Notes: a model not told the origin generated them from the letters alone. A DNA stretch of 64,000 nucleotides from Halomonas nitroreducens (GCF_003966155.1 NZ_RXNS01000004.1:1-64000); one strand, 5' to 3'. Shown: positions 18,732-32,041, counted from the first letter of the stretch. Numbers and translations are program-made.

Positions 18732-20129
18732 ATGATCAAAGGTTTTACCCGCTTTCTGCAGAGCCCGGGCGAGCACATCAGGTCGCTGTTCGGCCCTCAG
18801 GATGCGTCGGCCGGCAACCCCGTGCTTCGCATCATCCCCCGCCAGGAGCATCCGGTATCGCGCCAGCACTTCAGCGATGCCGCGCTCAAGGTGCTCTACC
18901 GGCTGCACAACGCCGGGCACGAGGCCTTCCTGGTCGGTGGCTGCATCCGCGACTCGCTGCTGGGCCGCATGCCCAAGGACTTCGACGTGGCCACCGACGC
19001 CACGCCGGAAGAGGTCCGGGAGCTGTTTCGTAACTCGCGCATCATCGGCCGCCGCTTCCGCATCGTCCACGTCCGTTTCGGTCGCGAGGTGATCGAGGTC
19101 ACCACCTTCCGCGGCAAACCCGGCGACGACCATGGCGACCATATCGCCCAGCAGTCCAACGACGGCATGCTGCTTCGCGACAATGTCTGGGGCAACATCG
19201 AGGAGGACGCCCTGCGCCGCGACTTCACGATCAATGCCCTCTACTACAATATCGCCGACTTCTCGATCCACGACTTCGCCGATGGCGTGCGCGATATCGA
19301 GACCCGCACCCTGCGGCTGATCGGCGACCCGGCGACACGCTATCGCGAGGACCCGGTGCGCATGCTGCGCGCCGTGCGCTTCGCCGCCAAGCTCGACTTC
19401 CACCTGGACCCCGCCAGCGAGGCACCGGTCCACGAGCTCGCCCCCCTGCTGCTCCAGGTACCGCCGGCCCGGCTGTTCGACGAGGTGCTCAAGCTGTTCA
19501 TGAGCGGCCACGGTGTCGAAACCTTCCGGCTGCTGCGCGACTATGGCCTGTTCGCCATGCTGTTCCCCGAGGCCGACGAGGCCATGGCTCAGCTGGAGTG
19601 GGCCGAGCCGCTGGTGGAGCGAGCCCTGGCCAGCACCGACCGGCGCATTCACGAGGAACGCCCGGTGACCCCGGCCTTCCTCTTCGCGGCCCTGCTGTGG
19701 GGGCCGGTACAGTTGCGCCAGCGGGAACTCGAAGACGACGGCATGCCGCCGATCCCGGCCCTGCAGGCGGCCTCCCAGAAGGTCATCTCGCGCCAGCTCC
19801 AGCACGTCGCCATCCCCAAGCGCTTCAGCCTGCCGATGCGCGACATCTGGGACCTGCAGCAGCGCCTGCCGCTGCGCCGCGGCAAGCGGGTCTTCCAGAC
19901 CCGCGAGCACCCGCGCTTCCGCGCCGCCTACGATTTCCTGCTGGTCCGCGAGGCTGCCGGCGAGCTGGCGCCCGGGCTCGGCGACTGGTGGACCGCCTTC
20001 CAGGACGCCGACGAGCACGAGCAACGCCGCCTGCTGAGCAAGGTGGGCGCCGACCCGGCCGGCACCAACGCGCCCCGCAAGCGTCGCCGCCGCCGCCGCA
20101 AGCCGCGCAAGCCTCCGACCGACGAATGA
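18732..20129 (+). CDS. pcnB: Poly(A) polymerase I
   Basis: Adds poly(A) tails to RNA 3' ends, promoting decay. At 465 residues it matches PcnB. The nucleotidyltransferase motif HEAFLVGGCIRDSLLGRMPKDFDVATDA (read from residue ~60, with the GG and DxD catalytic pattern) distinguishes the family. RRFRIVHVRFGREVIEVTTF and the RRDFTINALYYNI segment typical of class II polymerases follow. The C-terminus is basic (KRRRRRRKPRKPP), an RNA-binding tail. Its TGA overlaps the folK ATG (ATGA). Confidence 0.96.
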   Translation: MIKGFTRFLQSPGEHIRSLFGPQDASAGNPVLRIIPRQEHPVSRQHFSDAALKVLYRLHNAGHEAFLVGGCIRDSLLGRMPKDFDVATDATPEEVRELFRNSRIIGRRFRIVHVRFGREVIEVTTFRGKPGDDHGDHIAQQSNDGMLLRDNVWGNIEEDALRRDFTINALYYNIADFSIHDFADGVRDIETRTLRLIGDPATRYREDPVRMLRAVRFAAKLDFHLDPASEAPVHELAPLLLQVPPARLFDEVLKLFMSGHGVETFRLLRDYGLFAMLFPEADEAMAQLEWAEPLVERALASTDRRIHEERPVTPAFLFAALLWGPVQLRQRELEDDGMPPIPALQAASQKVISRQLQHVAIPKRFSLPMRDIWDLQQRLPLRRGKRVFQTREHPRFRAAYDFLLVREAAGELAPGLGDWWTAFQDADEHEQRRLLSKVGADPAGTNAPRKRRRRRRKPRKPPTDE

Positions 20130-20623
20130 GCCCTGTGCATATCGCCTGGATCGGCCTGGGCAGCAATCTCGACGGCCCCCACGACCATGTCGAGCGCGCC
20201 CTGGACGAGCTCGACGCCTTGCCGCTGACCCGCCGTCGGCGGGCCTCGCGACGCTATGCCAGCCGTCCGGTCGGTCCCGCCGACCAGCCGGACTTCGTCA
20301 ATGCGGTGGCCGAGCTGGAGACGCGCCTATCACCACTGGCCCTGCTCGACCAGCTGCAGGCCCTGGAGCAGCATCACGGCCGGGTCCGCGCCCGTCGCTG
20401 GGGTCCCCGGACCCTGGACCTCGACCTGCTGCTGTTCGATGACCGGCAGCTGTCGACGCCGCGGCTGACCCTGCCCCACCCGGAAATGGTGCGGCGCGCC
20501 TTCGTGCTGGTGCCCCTGGCCGAGCTGGCCCCGGAACTGCGCCTGCCGGATGGTCGCTGGATCGAGGCGTTGGCCGCGTCCCTGGACCGACGTGACCTGC
20601 AGCAGGTGTTACCCTCGCCCTGA
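20126..20623 (+). CDS. folK: 6-hydroxymethyl-7,8-dihydropterin pyrophosphokinase
   Basis: Transfers pyrophosphate from ATP to hydroxymethyldihydropterin in folate synthesis. The 165-residue protein begins MSPVHIAWIGLGSNLDGP. Family motifs are SRRYASRPVGPADQPDFVNAV near residue 50, RARRWGPRTLDLDLLLFDD (metal-binding DLD) near 90 and LPHPEMVRRAFVLVPLAELAP near 115. The start overlaps the pcnB stop, so translation is coupled. It precedes panB, as in Pseudomonas. Confidence 0.95.
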   Translation: MSPVHIAWIGLGSNLDGPHDHVERALDELDALPLTRRRRASRRYASRPVGPADQPDFVNAVAELETRLSPLALLDQLQALEQHHGRVRARRWGPRTLDLDLLLFDDRQLSTPRLTLPHPEMVRRAFVLVPLAELAPELRLPDGRWIEALAASLDRRDLQQVLPSP

Positions 20624-20689
20624 GGACAGGGGGATGGGTGTTACCTATCGACACTCTCACCCGGTTCGGGTAACAATTGCGGGTTACAC
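20606..20689 (+). promoter_or_regulatory. Cluster of GTTAC/GTAAC motifs upstream of panB
   Basis: Four related motifs occur in 84 nt: GTGTTACCC at 20606, TGTTACC at 20639-20645, GGGTAACA at 20668-20675 and GGGTTACAC at 20681-20689. The middle pair repeats, with a shorter spacer, the TGTTACC/GGTAACA pair found ahead of the CrcZ-like RNA. They lie in the folK-panB gap, 40-120 nt before the panB start. No good sigma-54 -24/-12 pair is visible between them and panB, so the effect could be direct repression or activation of another promoter type. Confidence 0.45.
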
Positions 20690-20728
20690 ATGGGGCCCGG
20701 TGCCCCACCGACGACACGAGAGCACGCC

Positions 20729-21520
20729 ATGAAAACCGTCACCCTGAGCACGCTGCAGGCCTTCAAGCGCGCCGGTGAGACCTTCAGCTGCCTGACCGCC
20801 TATGACGCCACCTTCGCCCACGCCGCCCGTGAGGCCGGGGTCGAGGTGCTGCTGGTCGGAGATTCCCTGGGCATGGTCCTGCAGGGGCACGCCAGCACCC
20901 TGCCGGTGACCCTGGACGACGTCTGCTACCACACCCGTTGCGTGACGCGTGGCAAGGGGGCGAGCCTGTTGATGGTCGACCTGCCGTTCATGAGCAACAC
21001 GAGCACCGAGCGCCTGCTGCAGGACGCCGGGGCCCTGATGCGCGCCGGGGCCGAGCTGGTCAAGGTGGAGGGCGAGGCCTGGATGGCCGATGGCATCCGT
21101 GAGCTGACCCGCCGCGGCGTCCCGGTCTGCGCCCATCTGGGACTGACCCCGCAGACCGTCTATCAGCTGGGCGGCTACAAGGTCCAGGGCCGCGATGCCG
21201 ACCAGGCCAGCCGCATCCTCGAGGATGCCCGTGCCCTGGTCGAGGCCGGCGCCTCGGTGATCCTGCTCGAGTGCGTGCCGGCGAGCCTGGGGCGCGCCGT
21301 GGCCGAGGCCCTCGAGGTGCCGGTGATCGGCATCGGCGCCGGACCGGACGTCGATGGCCAGATACTGGTGATGCATGACGTGCTCGGCGTGACCGCCGGG
21401 CGCAGCCCGCGGTTCGTGAAGAACTTCATGGCGGAGGCCGATGACATCCAGGGCGCCTTCCGGCGCTACCACGAGGACGTCAAGGCGCGGCGCTTCCCCG
21501 CCGAGGAGCACTGTTTCTGA
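20729..21520 (+). CDS. panB: 3-methyl-2-oxobutanoate hydroxymethyltransferase
   Basis: First committed step of pantothenate synthesis, forming ketopantoate with methylene-THF. At 263 residues it has normal length. Motifs are [36 protein letters not shown] split over residues 17-52, the catalytic region VKVEGEAWM near 112, [23 protein letters not shown] near 133 and [21 protein letters not shown] near 205. The ATG of MKTVTLSTL was chosen; a longer frame begins within the motif cluster upstream. Its TGA overlaps the panC ATG. Confidence 0.96.
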   Translation: MKTVTLSTLQAFKRAGETFSCLTAYDATFAHAAREAGVEVLLVGDSLGMVLQGHASTLPVTLDDVCYHTRCVTRGKGASLLMVDLPFMSNTSTERLLQDAGALMRAGAELVKVEGEAWMADGIRELTRRGVPVCAHLGLTPQTVYQLGGYKVQGRDADQASRILEDARALVEAGASVILLECVPASLGRAVAEALEVPVIGIGAGPDVDGQILVMHDVLGVTAGRSPRFVKNFMAEADDIQGAFRRYHEDVKARRFPAEEHCF

Positions 21521-22368
21521 TGCACACCCTGCACGAGATCCCGGCGCTGCGCGAGCGTCTGGCGGCCCACCGCCGCGCAGGCCGCACCATCGGCCTGGTG
21601 CCGACCATGGGCAACCTCCACGATGGCCACCTGGCACTGGTCGACGAGGCGCGGCGCCGGGCCGACGTGGTGGTGGCGACCATCTTCGTCAATCCCATGC
21701 AGTTCGGTCCCGGGGAGGACCTGGACGCCTATCCGCGCACCCTCGCCGAGGACCAGGCTCGGCTCGAGGCGGCCGGCTGCGAGCTGCTGTTCGCCCCCGA
21801 CGAAGCCACGCTCTATCCACGAGGCCTCGCTGCCCAGACCCGGGTCAGCGTGCCGGAGGTCTCGGAGGGACTGTGCGGCGGGGCGCGCCCCGGCCACTTC
21901 GACGGCGTGGCCACCATCGTGACCATGCTGTTCAACCTGGTGCAGCCCGACGTGGCCTGCTTCGGCGAGAAGGACTACCAGCAGCTGGCGGTGATCCGAC
22001 GCCTGGTGAGCGACCTGCACCTGCCGGTAGAGGTGGTCGGCGTGCCCATCGTGCGCGCCGCGGACGGGCTGGCCCTGTCGTCGCGCAACGGCTACCTGAG
22101 CGAGGCCCAGCGCGCCGTGGCGCCCCGCCTGCAGCAGACCCTGGTCGAGCTGCGCCAGGCACTGCAGGCCGGCGAGGCGCCGGCCCCGACCCTCGCGGCC
22201 GGCCTCTCGCGCCTGCGCGAGGCCGGCTTCGCCCCCGACTACCTGGAACTTCGCGCCGCCGACCTGGGCCCGGTCGTCGAGACGACGCGCGAGGCCGTAC
22301 TGCTGGTTGCGGCGCGCCTGGGCCCGACCCGATTGATCGACAACCTGTCGCTGACCCTCCCCCGCTGA
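21520..22368 (+). CDS. panC: Pantothenate synthetase
   Basis: Condenses pantoate with beta-alanine using ATP. The 282-residue enzyme carries the HIGH-like [19 protein letters not shown] near residues 28-46, [18 protein letters not shown] near 63, [20 protein letters not shown] near 126, [19 protein letters not shown] near 147 and the KMSKS-like [11 protein letters not shown] near 185. It shares TGATG with the panB stop, so translation is coupled, and is followed by panD. Confidence 0.96.
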   Translation: MHTLHEIPALRERLAAHRRAGRTIGLVPTMGNLHDGHLALVDEARRRADVVVATIFVNPMQFGPGEDLDAYPRTLAEDQARLEAAGCELLFAPDEATLYPRGLAAQTRVSVPEVSEGLCGGARPGHFDGVATIVTMLFNLVQPDVACFGEKDYQQLAVIRRLVSDLHLPVEVVGVPIVRAADGLALSSRNGYLSEAQRAVAPRLQQTLVELRQALQAGEAPAPTLAAGLSRLREAGFAPDYLELRAADLGPVVETTREAVLLVAARLGPTRLIDNLSLTLPR

Positions 22369-22406
22369 GGGCCCGGCCACCGCCAAGCAAGAGAGGAGTT
22401 GCTCCC

Positions 22407-22787
22407 ATGCTGACCATCATGCTCAAGGCCAAGCTGCACATGGCCCGCGTCACCCACGCCGTACTGAACTACGAGGGCTCCTGCGCCATCGACGGCGAGT
22501 TGCTGGACCTGTCCGGCATCCGCGAGAACGAGCAGATCCAGATCTACAACGTCGAGAACGGCCAGCGCTTCACCACCTACGCCATCCGCGCAGAGGAAGG
22601 CTCCAAGGTGATCTCGGTGAACGGCGCCGCCGCCCACCTGGCCAGCGAAGGCCAGCGGGTGATCATCTGCAGCTACGCCCAGTACAGCGAGGCCGAGCTC
22701 GACAGCCACGAGCCGGCGCTGGTCTACCTGCAGGAAGGCAACGCCATCAGCCACACCAGCAACGCCATCCCGGTGCAGCTGGCCTGA
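22407..22787 (+). CDS. panD: Aspartate 1-decarboxylase proenzyme
   Basis: Makes beta-alanine from aspartate. The pyruvoyl cofactor forms by self-cleavage between Gly and Ser in [14 protein letters not shown], near residues 27-30 with this start. The 126-residue protein contains [14 protein letters not shown], the tyrosine region [17 protein letters not shown] and the C-terminal [21 protein letters not shown] sits 8 nt before the chosen ATG; an internal ATG four codons on gives the shorter E. coli-like N-terminus. It completes the panBCD unit. Confidence 0.95.
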   Translation: MLTIMLKAKLHMARVTHAVLNYEGSCAIDGELLDLSGIRENEQIQIYNVENGQRFTTYAIRAEEGSKVISVNGAAAHLASEGQRVIICSYAQYSEAELDSHEPALVYLQEGNAISHTSNAIPVQLA

Positions 22788-22792
22788 GCCTC

Positions 22793-22811
22793 GCCGGGGC
22801 GCTGCCCCGGC
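22793..22811 (+). terminator. GC hairpin after panD
   Basis: An 8-bp stem GCCGGGGC/GCCCCGGC with a 3-nt loop begins 5 nt after the panD stop. No U-tract follows (CCCTCCCTCC), so it may be only a 3'-end protecting structure. Confidence 0.4.
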
Positions 22812-22862
22812 CCCTCCCTCCTCGCCTATACTGAAGTTCCGCGCTTTTCACTCCACCGGGGA

Positions 22863-22892
22863 TTGCCGCAGTGCACAAGCGTCCCCTATGCT
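22863..22892 (+). promoter_or_regulatory. Candidate sigma-70 promoter of the thiolase gene
   Basis: TTGCCG at 22863-22868 and TATGCT at 22887-22892 are separated by 18 nt and lie about 40 nt before the thiolase start. The match is moderate. A second TATACT at 22827-22832 lacks a clear -35. Confidence 0.4.
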
Positions 22893-22931
22893 GAACGGAC
22901 GCCCGTCCGTTGAACTTCAGGAGTAACCCCC

Positions 22932-24107
<1,176 letters not shown>

Positions 24108-24163
24108 GCCGACCTGACGAGGCGGGGCGCCCCCCGGCCCGCCCCACGTCATGTCCTCACGGA

Positions 24164-24188
24164 AGGCCCCCGCATCGCGGGGGCCTTG
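24164..24188. terminator. Bidirectional terminator between the thiolase and MFS genes
   Basis: A 10-bp perfect stem AGGCCCCCGC/GCGGGGGCCT with a 3-nt ATC loop sits between two convergent genes. The U-tracts are short (TTGT on the plus strand). Confidence 0.7.
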
Positions 24189-24194
24189 TCGTGT

Positions 24195-25397
24195 TCAGGA
24201 CCGTCCCACCACCCGTGACGGCGTACCGGCCACGATCCCCGCGGCGAGGGCGAACAGGCCGCCGGCGGCCCACAGCACGCCCGACAGGTCGATGCTGTCC
24301 ACCACCCGGCCGCCGGCCATGGCGCCGACCCCGATGGCCAGGTTGAAGACGAAGGCCATCAACGCGGTGGCGGCCTCGGCATTGGGCGCACTCTTGAGGA
24401 TCCAGGTCTGCAGGCTGACCGAGATGCTGCCGAACACCGCCCCCCAGAGCATCAGCAGGGCGATCGCCGTGGGGGCCTGGCGACCCAGCCAGGGGAAGGC
24501 CAGGGTCGCAACGGCGAGCAGCAGCGGGATGACCAGCACGGTGAGATAGGGATACCGCCCGGCGGCGCTGCCGGCGAGGAAGTTGCCCGCCAGCCCCGCC
24601 CCCCCGTAGAGCAACAGCAGGCCGCTGACGCTGGCCAGGGGAATTCCGGCGATGTCCTGCAGGATCGGACTGATGAAGGTATAGGCGGCGAAATGACCGA
24701 CCACGATCAGGGCGGTGACGGTCACGCCGACCCGCACGCCGCGACTGGCGAACTGGCCCGCCAGGCTGGCCAGGCGCACCGGCTGTCGGGCCGGCAGGCG
24801 CGGCAGCAGCGCCCACAGGGCCAGGGTCACCGCCAGGCTCAGGCCGGCCAGGGCGGCGAAGGCGATGCGCCAGTCGGTCTGCTCGCCGAGCCAGGTGCCC
24901 GCCGGCACGCCCAGCACCGAGGCACCGGCCACGCCGCTGAAGATCACCGCCATGGCCCGCGGCACCTGCTCCAGCGCCACCAGCCGCGAGGCCAGCCCCC
25001 CGGCGATGGCCCAGAAGCCGCCGATGCACACCCCCACCAGCACCCGGGTGGCCAGCAGCACGGCGAAGCTGCCGGCCACGGCGCCCGCCAGGCAGGCCAG
25101 GGTCATCAGCGCCATCAGCCCGGTCAGCATCAGGCGGCGATCCAAGCGCCCCACCGCCACCGGCAGCAGCGGGGCAGCGAAGGCCGCCACCACCCCCGGT
25201 ACGGTGATCAGCAGCCCGGCGATGCCAGGCGTGACCGATAGCGCGCCAGCCACCTGGGAGAGCAGGCCGATAGGCAACTGCTCGGCGGTGACCAGCAGGA
25301 AGATGCCGACCATCACCGCCACCACGCCCAGCCAGTCGCGGCGTGCGGTGATGGCCTTGGCGACGGGTGTCGGCTCGCTGGGTAGCGTCTCTGTCAT
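24195..25397 (-). CDS. MFS transporter, DHA1/AraJ-like
   Basis: Major facilitator superfamily proton-driven exporter with 12 predicted spans; 400 residues. It starts MTETLPSEP with the first span LGVVAVMVGIFLLVTAEQLPIGLL. The motif A-like loop GRLDRRLMLTGLMALMTLA is near residue 85. Segments such as TRVLVGVCIGGFWAIAGGLA and GVAGASVLGVPAGTWLGEQTDWR match the AraJ/YdhP group. The ATG after GGAAGGGAT was chosen over a longer start. The substrate cannot be read from sequence. It is convergent with the thiolase. Confidence 0.85.
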   Translation of the reverse strand: MTETLPSEPTPVAKAITARRDWLGVVAVMVGIFLLVTAEQLPIGLLSQVAGALSVTPGIAGLLITVPGVVAAFAAPLLPVAVGRLDRRLMLTGLMALMTLACLAGAVAGSFAVLLATRVLVGVCIGGFWAIAGGLASRLVALEQVPRAMAVIFSGVAGASVLGVPAGTWLGEQTDWRIAFAALAGLSLAVTLALWALLPRLPARQPVRLASLAGQFASRGVRVGVTVTALIVVGHFAAYTFISPILQDIAGIPLASVSGLLLLYGGAGLAGNFLAGSAAGRYPYLTVLVIPLLLAVATLAFPWLGRQAPTAIALLMLWGAVFGSISVSLQTWILKSAPNAEAATALMAFVFNLAIGVGAMAGGRVVDSIDLSGVLWAAGGLFALAAGIVAGTPSRVVGRS

Positions 25398-25444
25398 ATC
25401 CCTTCCCTGCCCCGTGACGGGCCCGTCCCGGGCCCCAGACAAGA

Positions 25445-25474
25445 ACGCCCCCGTGGCGTGAGCCACGGGGGCGT
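25445..25474 (-). terminator. Terminator after pnp
   Basis: A 13-bp perfect stem ACGCCCCCGTGGC/GCCACGGGGGCGT with a 4-nt loop follows the pnp stop by about 20 nt. On the minus strand the tail is TCTTGTCT. Confidence 0.8.
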
Positions 25475-25493
25475 TCGGCTCATGAGCGTACGA

Positions 25494-27626
<2,133 letters not shown>

Positions 27627-27740
27627 GGCGACTTCCTTCAACTTTTCGATTCATGTTCGGGTCGTTTCGACTCGGCGACCATTTTAGGGGTTGACGCCCG
27701 CGAGGGCCACCGGTTAAGCGCCTTGCCGGCCACAAACGCA

Positions 27741-27770
27741 AAACGGGCAGCCCCGAGGGGCTGCCCGTTT
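27741..27770 (-). terminator. Terminator between rpsO and pnp
   Basis: A 14-bp stem AAACGGGCAGCCCC/GGGGCTGCCCGTTT with a 2-nt loop is followed on the minus strand by a T-rich run (GTTTTGCGTTTG). It lies 23 nt past the rpsO stop and should release most rpsO transcripts before pnp. Confidence 0.85.
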
Positions 27771-27793
27771 CACGGCGTCCTGGCGGGCGTCGC

Positions 27794-28063
27794 TTAGCGA
27801 CGCAGGCCCAGGCGCTGGATCAGTGACTGATAGCGCTCGAAGTCCTTGCGCTTCAGGTAGTCCAGCAGCTTGCGACGCTGGTTGACCATGCGGATCAGGC
27901 CACGACGGGAGTGGTGATCCTGCTTGTTGGTCTTGAAGTGATCCTGCAGGCCGTCGATGTTCGCGGTCAGCAGGGCCACCTGCACTTCGGGGGAACCGGT
28001 GTCGTTATCGCCACGGCCGTATTCCTTGACGATTTCGGACTTCTGTTCAGCGGTCAGTGCCAT
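27794..28063 (-). CDS. rpsO: 30S ribosomal protein S15
   Basis: Binds 16S rRNA early in assembly of the small subunit platform. At 89 residues it has exactly the family length. It contains [23 protein letters not shown] near residue 21, [26 protein letters not shown] near 48 (the rRNA-binding helices) and ends QRLGLRR. It sits in the conserved truB-rpsO-pnp order. Confidence 0.98.
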   Translation of the reverse strand: MALTAEQKSEIVKEYGRGDNDTGSPEVQVALLTANIDGLQDHFKTNKQDHHSRRGLIRMVNQRRKLLDYLKRKDFERYQSLIQRLGLRR

Positions 28064-28151
28064 CTGTCTCTCCAGTAAGCAATATGCCTGAATGATGAAT
28101 GTCGGAGACCACGCATATTTGCAGTCTCCACGCCTGCCCGATGGGCGGGTT

Positions 28152-29081
28152 TTATGCCGAGCCCGCCGAGACGGCGGTGCTCAGTAGGCGACGGGGCGCG
28201 ATTTCCCCCACCGCCCGGACCACGCCGAGTCCCAGGAAGGCCTCGTCGTGGTAGAGTCGCGCCAGGCCGTCGACGGGCAGCTCGCCCGTGTCGAGCCTGG
28301 CGGTCTGGCCATGCCGCAGGCGGCTCGCCGCCTGGGCATCCAGCGCCAGTCGCGGCAATCCCGCCACCAGCACATCCACCGGCAGCAGCACGGCCTCGCG
28401 GGCCGCCTGGTCCGGCAGGGCCTCGAGCGCATCAAACGTGACCATGCCCGCGGCCTCGAAAGGGCCGGTCTTGAGCCGCCGCAGAGCGCTGATGTGGGCG
28501 CCACAGCCCAGTGCCAGGCCGATGTCCTCGGCCAGGGTGCGGATGTAGGTGCCCTTGCTGACGTGCACCTCCATCTCGAAGGCAGTGCCCTCGAACGCCA
28601 GGAGGCGCGCATCATACACCGTCACGCGGCGCGCTGCACGCGTAACCGTCTTGCCCTCGCGGGCCAGCTCATAGAGCTTGCGCCCCTGGTGCTTGAGCGC
28701 CGAGTGCATCGGCGGCACCTGGTCGAGCTCGCCCCGGAAACGCGCGAGCACGCCCTCGAGGTCCGCCACGGACAGCGCCGGCACCTCGCGGCGCTCGAGC
28801 ACCTCGCCCTCGGCGTCACCGCTGTCGGTGAGCACGCCCAGCTCGACCCGGGTGCGATAGACCTTGTCCGCCTCCAGCAGGTAGGCGGAGAACTTGGTCG
28901 CCTCGCCGAAGAGCACCGGCAGCAGGCCGGTGGCCATGGGGTCGAGGGTACCGGTGTGGCCGGCCTTCTGCGCCTGGAACAGGCGCCTGGCCCGCTGCAG
29001 TGCGTGGTTGCTGGACGCGCCCTGGGGCTTGTCCAGCAACAGCACGCCGTCCACCGGCAATCCGCGACGCCGACGCGCCAT
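28152..29081 (-). CDS. truB: tRNA pseudouridine(55) synthase
   Basis: Makes the pseudouridine at position 55 in the T-loop of tRNAs. The 309-residue protein has the catalytic aspartate in [18 protein letters not shown] near residue 47. It also has [19 protein letters not shown] near 75, [17 protein letters not shown] near 120 and [15 protein letters not shown] near 178, with a C-terminal PUA-like region. Its start overlaps the rbfA stop (ATGA), so the two are translationally coupled. Confidence 0.97.
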   Translation of the reverse strand: MARRRRGLPVDGVLLLDKPQGASSNHALQRARRLFQAQKAGHTGTLDPMATGLLPVLFGEATKFSAYLLEADKVYRTRVELGVLTDSGDAEGEVLERREVPALSVADLEGVLARFRGELDQVPPMHSALKHQGRKLYELAREGKTVTRAARRVTVYDARLLAFEGTAFEMEVHVSKGTYIRTLAEDIGLALGCGAHISALRRLKTGPFEAAGMVTFDALEALPDQAAREAVLLPVDVLVAGLPRLALDAQAASRLRHGQTARLDTGELPVDGLARLYHDEAFLGLGVVRAVGEIAPRRLLSTAVSAGSA

Positions 29082-29500
29082 CAGTCCCGCTCTCCCTCGC
29101 CGCGCTCGCCTGCATCGCCCTCGTCGTCATCGCCGTGACGGTCGCGATCGCTCGCCACCGCCTCGTCGATCAGCGAGGACAGGCGCTGGCCGCGAACCAC
29201 GCTCTCGTCGAAGTGGAAGCGCAGCTCCGGAACATGGCGCAGCTTGATGCGCCGCGCGATCTGGCTGCGCAGGAAGCCGGCGGCACGCTTGAGCACCGTC
29301 AGGTTCTCCTTGATGCGCTCGGCGTCCTGCTCGCCCAGCAGGGTCACGTGGACGTCGGCATAGCCGAGGTCACGGCTGACCGTGACCCCGCTGACGGTGA
29401 CCATGCCCAGCCGCGGATCCTTGATCTCGCGCTGGATGAGCACCGCCAGCTCCTTCTGGAGCTGGTCGGCCACCCGGTCGGTACGCTTGAACTCGCGCAT
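29081..29500 (-). CDS. rbfA: 30S ribosome-binding factor A
   Basis: A cold-shock associated KH-fold factor needed for late 16S rRNA maturation. The 139 residues include MREFKRTDRVADQLQKELA, IKDPRLGMVTVSGVTVSRDLGYADVHV and RIKLRHVPELRFHFDESV, all family hallmarks. The C-terminus is highly acidic and arginine-rich (DRDRHGDDDEGDAGERGEG), more extended than in E. coli. It lies between infB and truB. Confidence 0.97.
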   Translation of the reverse strand: MREFKRTDRVADQLQKELAVLIQREIKDPRLGMVTVSGVTVSRDLGYADVHVTLLGEQDAERIKENLTVLKRAAGFLRSQIARRIKLRHVPELRFHFDESVVRGQRLSSLIDEAVASDRDRHGDDDEGDAGERGEGERD

Positions 29501-29518
29501 GATCGGCTCCTCGAGCGG

Positions 29519-32041
29519 TTAGAGCGTCCGCTCGACCTTGACCTGGTCGAAGACCTCGATCTTGTCGCCGACCTGGACGTCGTTGTAGTTCTTCACGCCA
29601 ATGCCGCACTCCATGCCGTTGCGCACTTCCTGGACGTCGTCCTTGTAGCGGCGCAGCGACTCGAGTTCGCCCTCGTAGATGACCACGTTCTCGCGGAGCA
29701 CGCGGATCTTCTTGTGGCGATGGACAGTGCCCTCGACCACCATGCAGCCGGCGACGGCGCCGATCTTGGGTGCGCGGAAGACGTCGCGGACCTCGGCCAC
29801 GCCGACGATCTCTTCCTTCCACTCCGGCTCGAGCATGCCGCTCATGGCCTGCTTGACCTCGTCGATCAGCTGGTAGATGACGCTGTAGTAGCGCAGCTCC
29901 AGGCCTTCACGCTCGATGATCTCGCGGGCCGCGGCGTCGGCACGCACGTTGAAGCCGATCACGATGGCCTCGGAGGCCAGCGCCAGGTTGGCGTCGGTAC
30001 CGGTGATGCCGCCCACCCCGGAAGACACCACGGAGACCTGCACCTCGTCGGTGGAGAGCTCTTCCAGCGCGCCCTTGATGGCCTCCAGGGAGCCCTGGAC
30101 GTCGGCCTTGAGCACGATGTTGAGCTTGGCCGCCTCTTCCTGGCCCATCTGGCTGAACATGTTCTCCAGCTTGGCCTTCTGCTGGCGGGCCAGACGCACC
30201 TCGCGGTACTTGCCCTGACGGAAGTTGGCGACCTCGCGGGCCTTCTTGTCGTCGGCCACGACCATGAAGTCATCACCGGCCTCGGGCGTCCCATCCAGGC
30301 CCTGGACCTCCACCGGCATGGACGGGCCGGCCTCGTCGACCTGCTTGCCCAGCTCGTTGGTCAGGGCGCGGACGCGGCCGTAATGCAGGCCGGCGAGCAC
30401 GATATCGCCCTTCTTCAGGGTGCCGTTCTGGACCAGCACGGTGGCCACCGGGCCACGGCCCTTGTCGAGGCGCGACTCGACCACCACGCCCTTGCCGGGC
30501 GCCTCGGGGACGGCCTTGAGCTCGAGCACCTCGGAGACCAGTTGGATAGCCTCCAGCAGCGTCTCGATGCCTTCGCCGGACTTGGCGGAGACATGCACGA
30601 ACTGGGTGTCGCCGCCCCACTCCTCGGAGATCACGCCGTGCTGCGAGAGCTCGTTCTTGACGCGATCCGGGTCGGCGCCCGACTTGTCGATCTTGTTGAC
30701 CGCGACCACCATCGGCACGCCGGCGGCCTTGGAGTGCTCCACGGCCTCGATGGTCTGGGGCATGACGCCGTCGTCGGCGGCGACCACCAGGACCACCACG
30801 TCGGTGGCCTTGGCCCCGCGGGCCCGCATGGCGGTGAACGCCGCGTGGCCGGGGGTGTCCAGGAAGGTCACGCCGCCATGGTCGTCCTCGACGTGGTAGG
30901 CGCCGATGTGCTGGGTGATGCCACCGGCCTCGCCGGTGGCCACCTTGGCCCGGCGGATGTAGTCGAGCAGCGAGGTCTTGCCGTGGTCGACGTGGCCCAT
31001 GACGGTCACGACCGGCGAACGGGTGATCTCGTCGCCCTCGTAGGAGATGGCCTCGAGGACCTCGGTCTCCAGGGCATCGTCCTTGACCAGCTTGGGCTTG
31101 TGGCCCATCTCCTCGACCACGATGGCCGCGGTGTCCTGGTCGATGGTCTGGTTGATGGTCACCGCCGCGCCCATGGTGAACATCGCCTTGATGACCTCGT
31201 TGGCCTTGATCGACATCTTGTCGGCCAGGTCGGCGACGCTGATGGACTCGGGGATCGAGACCTCGCGGACGATCGGCTGGGTCGGCTTCTGGAAGCCGTG
31301 CTTGCCGCCACCCTGGCTGCCCCCGCGGCGGCCGCCGCGGCGCTCGGCGCGCTTGGCCTTCTTGCCGCCGCGGCGCCGTTCCTCGCGGTCGCCACGGTCG
31401 TCGTCACGATCGTCGCGGCCCTTCTTGCCGGCCTTGCCGCTGGCCTTCTTGACCGCGGCGCGGCGCGGCTCGGCACGGCCTTCCTTGGGCGGCGCGGGCG
31501 CCTCCTCGGGGCTCGGCGCGGCGGTCTCGAGCTCCGGCACCGGGATCTCGGGCTCGGTCGGCACGGCCTGGGCCTTCTCGGCCTCGACCTTCTCGGCCGC
31601 CTGGCGAGCGGACTCCTCGGCGGCGCGACGCTTGGCCTCCTCGGCGGCCTCGGCCTCGCGCTTGGCCTCGGCCTCGGCCATGTCACCGACCAGCTGGCGC
31701 GGGCCATGATCCTGAGCCTTGGGCTCCTCGGCGGGCTTCTCTTCCTCACGCTTGACGTAGGTACGCTTCTTGCGCACCTGCACCTCGATGCTCTTGCCGC
31801 GATCGCCGGACTTGATGCGACTGCGCGTCTTGCGGGTCAGGGTGATGCGATTCTTCGCCCCGGCACCGGCGCTGCCGCCATGGCTCTTGGTGAGATAGTC
31901 GAGCAGCTGCCGCTTGTCCTCCTCGGACACGGCGTCATTCTCGGCCTTCTGGCCGAGCCCGGCTTCTTTCATCTGTTCCAGCAGGCGGGGAACGTCGCGC
32001 CCCACCTTCACTGCAAAATCCTTAACGGTCATTTCTGACAT
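29519..32041 (-). CDS. infB: Translation initiation factor IF-2
   Basis: GTPase that brings fMet-tRNA to the 30S subunit and promotes subunit joining; 840 residues. The N-terminal IF2_N domain ([21 protein letters not shown]) is followed by a long charged linker rich in K/E/A repeats. G-domain motifs are [14 protein letters not shown] near residue 350, DTPGHAAF near 395, NKIDKSGAD near 450 and the C-terminal [17 protein letters not shown]. The ATG of MSEMTV has GAGGAGGG 6 nt upstream; the longer frame lacks this. It follows nusA by 28 nt. Confidence 0.97.
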   Translation of the reverse strand: MSEMTVKDFAVKVGRDVPRLLEQMKEAGLGQKAENDAVSEEDKRQLLDYLTKSHGGSAGAGAKNRITLTRKTRSRIKSGDRGKSIEVQVRKKRTYVKREEEKPAEEPKAQDHGPRQLVGDMAEAEAKREAEAAEEAKRRAAEESARQAAEKVEAEKAQAVPTEPEIPVPELETAAPSPEEAPAPPKEGRAEPRRAAVKKASGKAGKKGRDDRDDDRGDREERRRGGKKAKRAERRGGRRGGSQGGGKHGFQKPTQPIVREVSIPESISVADLADKMSIKANEVIKAMFTMGAAVTINQTIDQDTAAIVVEEMGHKPKLVKDDALETEVLEAISYEGDEITRSPVVTVMGHVDHGKTSLLDYIRRAKVATGEAGGITQHIGAYHVEDDHGGVTFLDTPGHAAFTAMRARGAKATDVVVLVVAADDGVMPQTIEAVEHSKAAGVPMVVAVNKIDKSGADPDRVKNELSQHGVISEEWGGDTQFVHVSAKSGEGIETLLEAIQLVSEVLELKAVPEAPGKGVVVESRLDKGRGPVATVLVQNGTLKKGDIVLAGLHYGRVRALTNELGKQVDEAGPSMPVEVQGLDGTPEAGDDFMVVADDKKAREVANFRQGKYREVRLARQQKAKLENMFSQMGQEEAAKLNIVLKADVQGSLEAIKGALEELSTDEVQVSVVSSGVGGITGTDANLALASEAIVIGFNVRADAAAREIIEREGLELRYYSVIYQLIDEVKQAMSGMLEPEWKEEIVGVAEVRDVFRAPKIGAVAGCMVVEGTVHRHKKIRVLRENVVIYEGELESLRRYKDDVQEVRNGMECGIGVKNYNDVQVGDKIEVFDQVKVERTL

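Noticed and set aside
20690..20728. A sigma-54 promoter directly before panB
   Set aside because: GG-rich sequence is present, but no GG-N10-GC pair with recognisable -24/-12 boxes lies between the motif cluster and panB.
29000..32038. A 1012-codon plus-strand frame opposite infB and rbfA
   Set aside because: It is an antisense shadow of long GC-rich genes with no recognisable domain.
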